NCBI GenBank assembly: GCA_025201765.1 | Contig: MU623753.1 | Span: 1 to 11,314, forward strand | Direction: 5' to 3' | DNA length: 11,314 bases | From: Daldinia sp. FL1419 | Lineage: Eukaryota > Ascomycota > Sordariomycetes > Xylariales > Hypoxylaceae | Shown: positions 5,905 through 11,314 of the stretch, in pieces | How the letters are laid out: each line of letters begins with the position of its first letter | Position numbering within the stretch: the stretch's first letter is position 1 | Program-made: the position numbers and the translations under genes | The notes under the pieces: model-generated | Seen by the model: the letters and a program-made list of their open reading frames with translations, nothing else | Database searches by the model: none | What the model was told of the DNA's origin: nothing

Positions 5905-8685
5905 ATGACTTCCAGAATGGAATTCACAGACCGGGGCAAAAAGGCCCTGGAAGACGCCATGACGCTAGCCGAGCAATATGCTCACTCGCAATTATTACCA
6001 GTCCACCTAGCAGTCTCTCTGTTAGATCCCCCGCCAGACCAATCTAAGGATCAGCAAAATTCCCAGCCAGGCACCACAAACAGCCTCTTCCGACAAGTAG
6101 TTGAGAGAGCACATGGCGACCCTCAACTATTCGACAGATCACTCAAGAAGATGTTAGTCCGTCTGCCAAGTCAAGATCCTCCGCCAGAGAACGTTTCTAT
6201 GTCACCCTCATTTAGCAATGTTCTCAGGAAGGCTCAAGAGTTACAGAAGACCCAGAAGGATACATATATCGCGGTTGATCACCTAATAACTGCTCTCGCT
6301 GAAGACCCAGCGATTGCCACTGCTCTCAAAGAGGCTAATATTCCTAAAGCCAAGCTAGTCCAGGAAGCTGTCCAAACTATTCGCGGGACGAAAAGGGTGG
6401 ACTCCAAGACTGCCGATACCGAGGAGGAGCATGAGAACCTTTCCAAATTCACTATCGACATGACAAGTATGGCAAGGGAAGGTAAAATTGATCCTGTCAT
6501 CGGTCGAGAAGAGGAGATTAGACGAGTTATCCGAATTCTATCACGGCGAACAAAGAATAACCCGGTGCTAATCGGTGAGCCTGGTGTCGGTAAAACCACC
6601 GTCGTCGAAGGCTTAGCTCAGCGAATCGTCAACGCTGATGTACCCGACAACCTCGCTGCTTGCAAGTTACTCTCGCTCGATGTCGGTGCTTTGGTTGCCG
6701 GTAGCAAGTACCGTGGTGAGTTCGAAGAGAGAATGAAGGGTGTCCTCAAGGAGATCCAGGAATCTAAAGAAATGATCATCCTCTTCGTCGATGAAATTCA
6801 CTTACTAATGGGTGCCGGTGCTTCGGGTGAGGGTGGCATGGATGCTGCCAACTTACTTAAGCCCATGCTTGCCCGCGGACAATTACACTGTATCGGTGCC
6901 ACCACCCTTGCGGAGTACCGGAAGTACATCGAGAAAGATGCCGCCTTCGAACGACGATTCCAGCAAGTCATCGTCAAGGAGCCTAGTATCCCCGAGACTA
7001 TTTCTATCCTCCGAGGTCTCAAGGAGAAATATGAGGTTCACCACGGTGTCAGCATTGCTGATGCCGCCATTGTCGCAGCCGCAAACCTCGCTGGACGATA
7101 CTTAACTTCACGTCGTCTGCCTGACTCTGCTGTCGACTTGGTTGATGAAGCCGCAGCAGCCGTCAGAGTCGCTCGAGAATCTCAGCCTGAAATCATCGAT
7201 TCTCTAGAGCGTAAGTTGCGACAACTCAGGATTGAAATCCACGCACTATCCCGAGAGAAGGATGATGCCTCAAAGGCTCGACTCCAGATTGCCAAGCAAG
7301 ATGCTGAAAACGTCGAAGAGGAATTGCGGCCTCTCCGAGAAAAGTACGAGCGTGAACGAAAGCGCGGCAAAGACATCCAAGAGGCCAAGATGAAGCTTGA
7401 CCGTCTAAAGGTCAAGATGGAAGATGCAGCCAGAATGGGTGACCATGCTACTGCTGCAGATCTCCAGTACTACGCTATTCCCGAACAAGAGAACGCAATC
7501 AAGGAGCTTGAACGCCAGAAGGCGGCCGCCGATGCAGCTCTAAGCCAACACGACACCGGTGGCTCCATGGTCACGGATGTAGTCGGACCTGACCAAATCA
7601 ATGAAATCGTCTCACGCTGGACCGGTATTCCCGTTACAAGACTTAAGACTTCCGAAAAGGAAAAGCTCATCCACATGGAGAGGGCCCTCGGAAAAATTGT
7701 CGTTGGACAGAAGGAAGCCGTACAGGCAGTCTCCAACGCCATTCGGCTGCAACGATCCGGGCTTAGCAACCCTAACCAGCCACCGAGCTTCCTCTTTTGT
7801 GGACCATCCGGTACTGGTAAGACTCTATTGACAAAGGCTCTTGCCGAATTCCTGTTCGACGACCCGAAGGCAATGATCCGGTTCGATATGTCCGAATACC
7901 AAGAGCGTCACTCACTAAGCCGAATGATTGGTGCACCGCCGGGATATGTCGGCCACGACGCCGGTGGTCAACTTACCGAGGCTCTCCGCAGGAAGCCCTT
8001 CTCTATCTTACTGTTCGATGAAGTTGAAAAGGCGGCTAAGGAAATCCTTACTGTCCTTCTACAACTCATGGATGACGGTCGTATCACCGATGGACAAGGT
8101 CGTGTTGTCGATGCCAAGAACTGCATCGTCGTCATGACTTCCAACTTGGGTGCAGAATACTTGTCTCGCCCTGCTGGCCGTGACGGTAAAATCGACGCCA
8201 CAACTCGGGACTTGGTCATGAATGCCCTACGCAACTACTTCCTACCCGAGTTCCTCAACCGTATCAACTCGACTGTCATCTTCAACAGGCTTACAAGACG
8301 TGAGATCCGCAAGATTGTTGATCTACGGCTTGAAGAAATCCAGAAGAGGCTTAGCGACAACGATCGTAACGTGCGCATCGAAGTCACAGAAGAGGCCAAG
8401 GACTACTTGGGCAGTGCAGGCTACTCGCCCGCGTACGGTGCTAGGCCATTGGCCAGACTCATCGAGAAGGAAGTTCTTAACCGCCTTGCTGTCCTCATCC
8501 TACGGGGTGGTATCAAAGATGGTGAGGTTGCGCGGGTTGTCATGGTTGGTAACAAGATCCAAGTCCTAGCCAACCATACCGACAGCGAACTAGGCGACGG
8601 TGACGACGAAGATATGCTCATTGATGAAGAGGATGCGGTGGAGGACATTGTCCCTGACGGCATGGATGAGGACATCTACGATTAA
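5905..8685 (+). CDS. HSP104: Hsp104/ClpB-family AAA+ protein disaggregase
   Basis: This hexameric ATPase works with Hsp70/Hsp40 to pull polypeptides out of aggregates and gives heat tolerance; in fungi it is cytosolic/nuclear. The 926 residues match the usual family size (Neurospora Hsp98, yeast Hsp104). The order is a Clp N-domain (about 5-160); AAA-1 with Walker A GEPGVGKT (224-231), pore-loop KYRG (268-271, Tyr269), Walker B FVDEIH (294-299) and sensor GATT (331-334); a coiled-coil middle domain (about 420-548); and AAA-2 with Walker A GPSGTGKT (633-640), pore-loop GYVG (680-683), Walker B LLFDE (702-706), TSNLGA (745-750), PEFLNR (781-786) and sensor-2 GARPLAR (845-851). All catalytic residues are present, so it should be active. 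The C-terminus (from about 895) is an acidic tail ending EDIYD. No mitochondrial presequence is seen. The frame is uninterrupted, so no intron is needed. The start context is CACAATGAC. HSEs upstream imply Hsf1 control. Confidence 0.97.
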   Translation: MTSRMEFTDRGKKALEDAMTLAEQYAHSQLLPVHLAVSLLDPPPDQSKDQQNSQPGTTNSLFRQVVERAHGDPQLFDRSLKKMLVRLPSQDPPPENVSMSPSFSNVLRKAQELQKTQKDTYIAVDHLITALAEDPAIATALKEANIPKAKLVQEAVQTIRGTKRVDSKTADTEEEHENLSKFTIDMTSMAREGKIDPVIGREEEIRRVIRILSRRTKNNPVLIGEPGVGKTTVVEGLAQRIVNADVPDNLAACKLLSLDVGALVAGSKYRGEFEERMKGVLKEIQESKEMIILFVDEIHLLMGAGASGEGGMDAANLLKPMLARGQLHCIGATTLAEYRKYIEKDAAFERRFQQVIVKEPSIPETISILRGLKEKYEVHHGVSIADAAIVAAANLAGRYLTSRRLPDSAVDLVDEAAAAVRVARESQPEIIDSLERKLRQLRIEIHALSREKDDASKARLQIAKQDAENVEEELRPLREKYERERKRGKDIQEAKMKLDRLKVKMEDAARMGDHATAADLQYYAIPEQENAIKELERQKAAADAALSQHDTGGSMVTDVVGPDQINEIVSRWTGIPVTRLKTSEKEKLIHMERALGKIVVGQKEAVQAVSNAIRLQRSGLSNPNQPPSFLFCGPSGTGKTLLTKALAEFLFDDPKAMIRFDMSEYQERHSLSRMIGAPPGYVGHDAGGQLTEALRRKPFSILLFDEVEKAAKEILTVLLQLMDDGRITDGQGRVVDAKNCIVVMTSNLGAEYLSRPAGRDGKIDATTRDLVMNALRNYFLPEFLNRINSTVIFNRLTRREIRKIVDLRLEEIQKRLSDNDRNVRIEVTEEAKDYLGSAGYSPAYGARPLARLIEKEVLNRLAVLILRGGIKDGEVARVVMVGNKIQVLANHTDSELGDGDDEDMLIDEEDAVEDIVPDGMDEDIYD

Positions 8686-8870
8686 AGGGGAGGCACGACT
8701 GTGCAATTCGTAAAAGATTGACGACGAGTAATGATTGATGACTTAGGGAAGAAAAGCACGTTACCATTTCCAGAGGTTATGGGACACACACGTACGAAAG
8801 GGAGTGAACGAATATGTTGTCCGCTGGAAACAGTGGAAATTCGGCATATGGCGTTGCATGGCGTTTGGTA

Positions 8871-8876
8871 AATAAA
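8871..8876 (+). terminator. Candidate polyadenylation signal of HSP104
   Basis: A canonical AATAAA lies 186 nt after the stop codon and is followed by T-rich sequence. It would give a 3' UTR of roughly 200 nt. Confidence 0.45.
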
Positions 8877-9078
8877 TTTGAGTATTAGTTGATTAGTTGG
8901 CTAGCATTATTATAAAAAGTCTTAGGTTGGACTTAATATAAATAATTCATAAATATTTTATTCTTTTGCTGTTGTGATTGGGAATTGGACGTGAGTGTTA
9001 CTAATTTGCTGTGGTAGGTCTACTGCGGTCTTGTAGTCAATGATAATAATATTAATTTTATATATCAGGCGGATATCC

Positions 9079-9094
9079 GGGTAGGGACCTACCC
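9079..9094. repeat. Short hairpin GGGTAGG-GA-CCTACCC
   Basis: Seven-base perfect arms flank a two-base loop, immediately before the putative transposon end. It resembles the GGTAGG/CCTACC motif seen elsewhere in intergenic DNA here, so it may be a pre-existing repeat rather than part of the transposon. Confidence 0.5.
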
Positions 9095-9100
9095 ATACTA

Positions 9101-9629
9101 CAGTTATGGGACAAAAAAACCGCACACCTCAAATTTCGTACCCCTAACATTCAAACTTAAATAACTTGATATAGAAAATAGATAAAATTAATTGGTTTTT
9201 TGTTTTCAATTATTTAATTAATAAAATATTTATTTTTGATTTTTCATATTTATTATTATGTAGGATTGATATTAAAATAGTTGATATAATTAGGTTTAGT
9301 TTTTTGTATAAAATATAATTTAATATAAAGTGATATATGATATAGAATAAATTTGAAAAAAATATAAATATAAAATGTAAGTAATTATATATATAAAACA
9401 ACTTTCCTTAAGATTCTAGGTATAGAATTGAGTAAGTTATAAGCTTTTGAAATATATAAGTTTTAGGGATTTTGATAAAAAATCCACATTTTTCTATAAA
9501 ACATACCCTATTCAACTAAACTGGAGGTTACCCCAAGGGCTGACACAATCCTTAAATTTTCAGATAAGGTCTTTTATAAATACTTAATCTATTATAATAT
9601 TATTACTTTTAAAAATTTACATAACATCT
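9101..9629. mobile_element. Possible remnant of a Tc1/mariner-type DNA transposon
   Basis: A TA dinucleotide (9099-9100) is followed by CAGTTATGGGACAAAAAA and then a C-rich stretch to about 9155. This is the start pattern (TA target, CAGT terminus) of Tc1/mariner/pogo elements. The interior (9181-9480) is strongly AT-rich with C almost absent, as expected after RIP of a repeated sequence. I could not recognise a transposase, and no matching inverted end occurs in the window. The copia insertion at 9630 may interrupt it. Positions 9481-9560 are a less mutated patch. The identity is tentative. Confidence 0.35.
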
Positions 9630-9793
9630 TGTTGGGCTAAACATACATATAAAAGAAATAACAACAAAAACAAATAACAAATAAAACAATATAATAAAAC
9701 CTATATATTTATAAATCCTAAAAAAAAAAGTTATTTATTTTAAACTTAACAAATTTAAAACCTTTATATATATAATATATTAATTATATAATA
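9630..9793 (-). repeat. 3' LTR of the copia element
   Basis: On the element's strand the LTR ends ...AGCCCAACA at 9630. Its beginning is placed directly after the polypurine tract (9793), where TATTATATAA could be a RIP-altered TGTTATATAA. This gives 164 bp with a TATA-like TATATATATAAAGG in the U3 part, about 25 bases from that start. A second option is the intact TGTTAAG at 9751, giving 122 bp, but that lacks an adjacent purine tract. The 9630 border is the firmer one. Confidence 0.6.
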
Positions 9794-9869
9794 CCTCCTT
9801 TATTTATTATAAAAGTTTATAATATTTAATAATATATAACCATTACTTATTTTATTTTTTTTTATAAAT

Positions 9870-11314
9870 AATAACTTATAAATCATCATTAACTTTTTAT
9901 TTTACCTAATCTTTTAAATATAAATTAATTTAATTATTTTTTATTAATATCTTCATAACCTTATTAAAGGAAACTTTTATTATTATATTAGTTAGATTAT
10001 AAATTTTATGAATCCAACAAATATTATTTATTTCTTTATTCTTATATAATTATTTTAAAACCATAAAATTTATCATTAATTTTTTTTCATTAATAGTACC
10101 CATTTATACCAAATATTAATACAAAGAAAATAAATCAATATAAAAAATAAAAGGAACTTTAAAAAATAAAAAACATTCTAATATAATATTAATAATATAA
10201 TATATAATATATCCTATATTAAAATTTTAAATTATACTATATATTTTATTAATAAATATACTATAAATAACACATTTATATTTAATAAATAATTAATAAA
10301 TTATATTATTAATAATTTTAATCTTATTATCTTAATCTATTAATTTCTTATTATTTAAAATAATAATATATCCAATTTATAAATTAAAATCTTTATTATT
10401 TATAAATAAATTATTAATGAAAATATATAAATAAAGATTTTAAAAATTTAATTCAATATATTTAAGCCTACAGGTTTTATTATCCATTTATTAAATAATT
10501 CTAACATTTAAAGCCTTAACTTTTTTAATTCCTAATTCTTAATACTAAACAATAATTAAATAATTAAAAACTACTTTAAATTAATATATAAAAATAATAT
10601 AAATTTTTTAAATCCTTTACTCTATAAATTTATTAACCATATCCATAATTTTAATATTTAATAATTTAAATTTTTTAATTTAACCTTTTTAAATAATTAA
10701 AATTCTGTAATTATTATTATAAATTGTAATACAAATATTATTAAAATCTTTTATTCTTTTATTTAATATCTTTTAAAGATATGCTTTAATACCAATTTTG
10801 TTAAATACTTTATTTTTAATTATAAGAAATTCTATAATACCAATATTAAAGATATTATTTATCTATAAACTAATAATTCCAAAAGATTTTAAATTAATAA
10901 TTAATAAATAAAGATTAAATATTAAAAACTTTATATATAATTTATATTAATAATATCAAAAATAAATTTTAAATCAATACATACTAAACTCAATAAATCC
11001 ATACAACAATTTTACAATACACAATAATATTCTTTCAAAATATTTATTTTTTAATTTAATTAATAAATATATATAAATTATTTATTATATTAATATTTTA
11101 AATTAAATATACACTATAATAATATTTCTTATTATAATATTTATTCCTTATTAATATAAAAATAATATTAGAATTAATATAAAATATTAATTAACTTTTT
11201 AAATAATAAATACATAAATTATAATAAATTCTTTATTAAAATTATTATAATTTTAAATTATTAATTTCAATTTTTTATATAAAAAGGAAATATTTTTACC
11301 TTTAATTTCATAAA
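9870..11314 (-). pseudogene. Copia pol remnant: reverse transcriptase to RNase H, riddled with RIP stops
   Basis: Translating the minus strand and ignoring TAA/TAG gives a clear fungal Ty1/copia pol C-terminus. Recognisable stretches are FIEQR followed by a Tyr-Ile (near 10628-10600), KVKALN (near 10520), NNKDF..QIGYIIIL (about 10400-10350), IDLFSLYQYLVQMGT (ending near 10098), NEKKLMINFMVLK (about 10090-10050) and EINNICWIH with a degraded NPADAMTK-like block (about 10035-9985). All of these, from 10628 down to about 9890, stay in one reading frame over some 740 nt. Decay has therefore been by substitution, with no net insertion or deletion. The upstream part to 11314 should hold more reverse transcriptase, but the mutations hide it. 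It cannot make protein. Confidence 0.78.

Larger units (their letters stand above)
8686..9098. other. 3' flank of HSP104, no gene seen
   Basis: These 413 bases carry the HSP104 3' UTR and a spacer that becomes progressively AT-rich. I see no open frame of note and no RNA gene. Confidence 0.6.
9630..11314 (-). mobile_element. RIP-mutated Ty1/copia retrotransposon, 3' part, runs off the window
   Basis: The element is read on the minus strand. In element order there is the end of pol (reverse transcriptase and RNase H), a polypurine tract AAAGGAGG (9794-9801) and a 3' LTR ending in ...CCCAACA at 9630. G+C is only about 11 percent. By hand count C outnumbers G about four to one on the + strand (roughly 150 versus 40), so the coding strand has lost its C. 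CAA/CAG codons have become TAA/TAG stops. This is the signature of RIP acting on one strand. The 5' LTR, gag, protease and integrase parts would lie beyond 11314. The five bases CATCT (9625-9629) are the candidate target-site copy; its partner is outside the window. Confidence 0.8.

Noticed and set aside
8421..8675. Ser-rich minus-strand open frame opposite the end of HSP104
   Set aside because: A shadow of the acidic GAT/GAC/GAG codons on the coding strand, not a gene; the same applies to the other antisense frames within HSP104.
9210..9401. 63-codon minus-strand open frame rich in Ile/Tyr/Asn
   Set aside because: Composition is that of random AT-rich DNA in the mutated transposon block.
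9541..11314. Mitochondrial DNA insertion or mitochondrial contig, suggested by about 11 percent G+C
   Set aside because: The minus strand reads as copia RNase H/reverse transcriptase in one frame with Gln-to-stop changes and strong C/G skew, which fits RIP of a nuclear retrotransposon.

Overview
The window looks like nuclear DNA of a filamentous ascomycete (Pezizomycotina, probably a Sordariomycete). The signs are short introns (71-86 nt) with GT...AG borders and CTGAC-like branch sites, CACCATG or CACAATG start contexts, dispersed TAGGTA/TACCTA motifs between genes, and an AT-rich transposon block with the marks of repeat-induced point mutation (RIP). The class-level placement is inference.

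Layout. Positions 1-124 are homopolymer T/C low-complexity sequence. Positions 125-2037 hold no gene I can support, only short palindromes and TACCTA-type repeats. A four-exon gene (2038-3552, +) encodes a 322-residue PAPS-type sulfotransferase-like P-loop protein. It faces, tail to tail, a two-exon gene (4732-3714, -) for a 310-residue mitochondrial ribosomal protein mL67/Mhr1. A 1.17-kb divergent intergenic region (4733-5904) separates that gene from an uninterrupted HSP104/ClpB disaggregase gene (5905-8685, +, 926 aa). This region contains degenerate TAGGTA repeats, a phased heat-shock-element array (5397-5464), a 10-bp tandem repeat in the same register (5481-5550), a pyrimidine tract and a short upstream ORF.

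From about 9100 to the end the DNA is transposon-derived and extremely AT-rich. A possible Tc1/mariner-type end lies at 9101. From 9630 to the window edge there is a minus-strand Ty1/copia retrotransposon: a 3' LTR, a polypurine tract, and a RIP-riddled but frame-intact reverse transcriptase/RNase H region. C/G strand asymmetry reverses sharply between about 9480 and 9540. To the left the + strand has lost C; to the right it has lost G.

The three cellular genes do not form a pathway. Hsp104 is a cytosolic/nuclear protein disaggregase whose promoter carries clear heat-shock architecture. mL67 is a mitoribosome protein, linked in yeast also to mtDNA recombination. The sulfotransferase-like protein has unknown substrate. 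I found no undescribed multi-gene system. The most interesting items are the HSE array with its adjoining 10-bp repeat, and the strand-switching RIP in nested transposon remnants.
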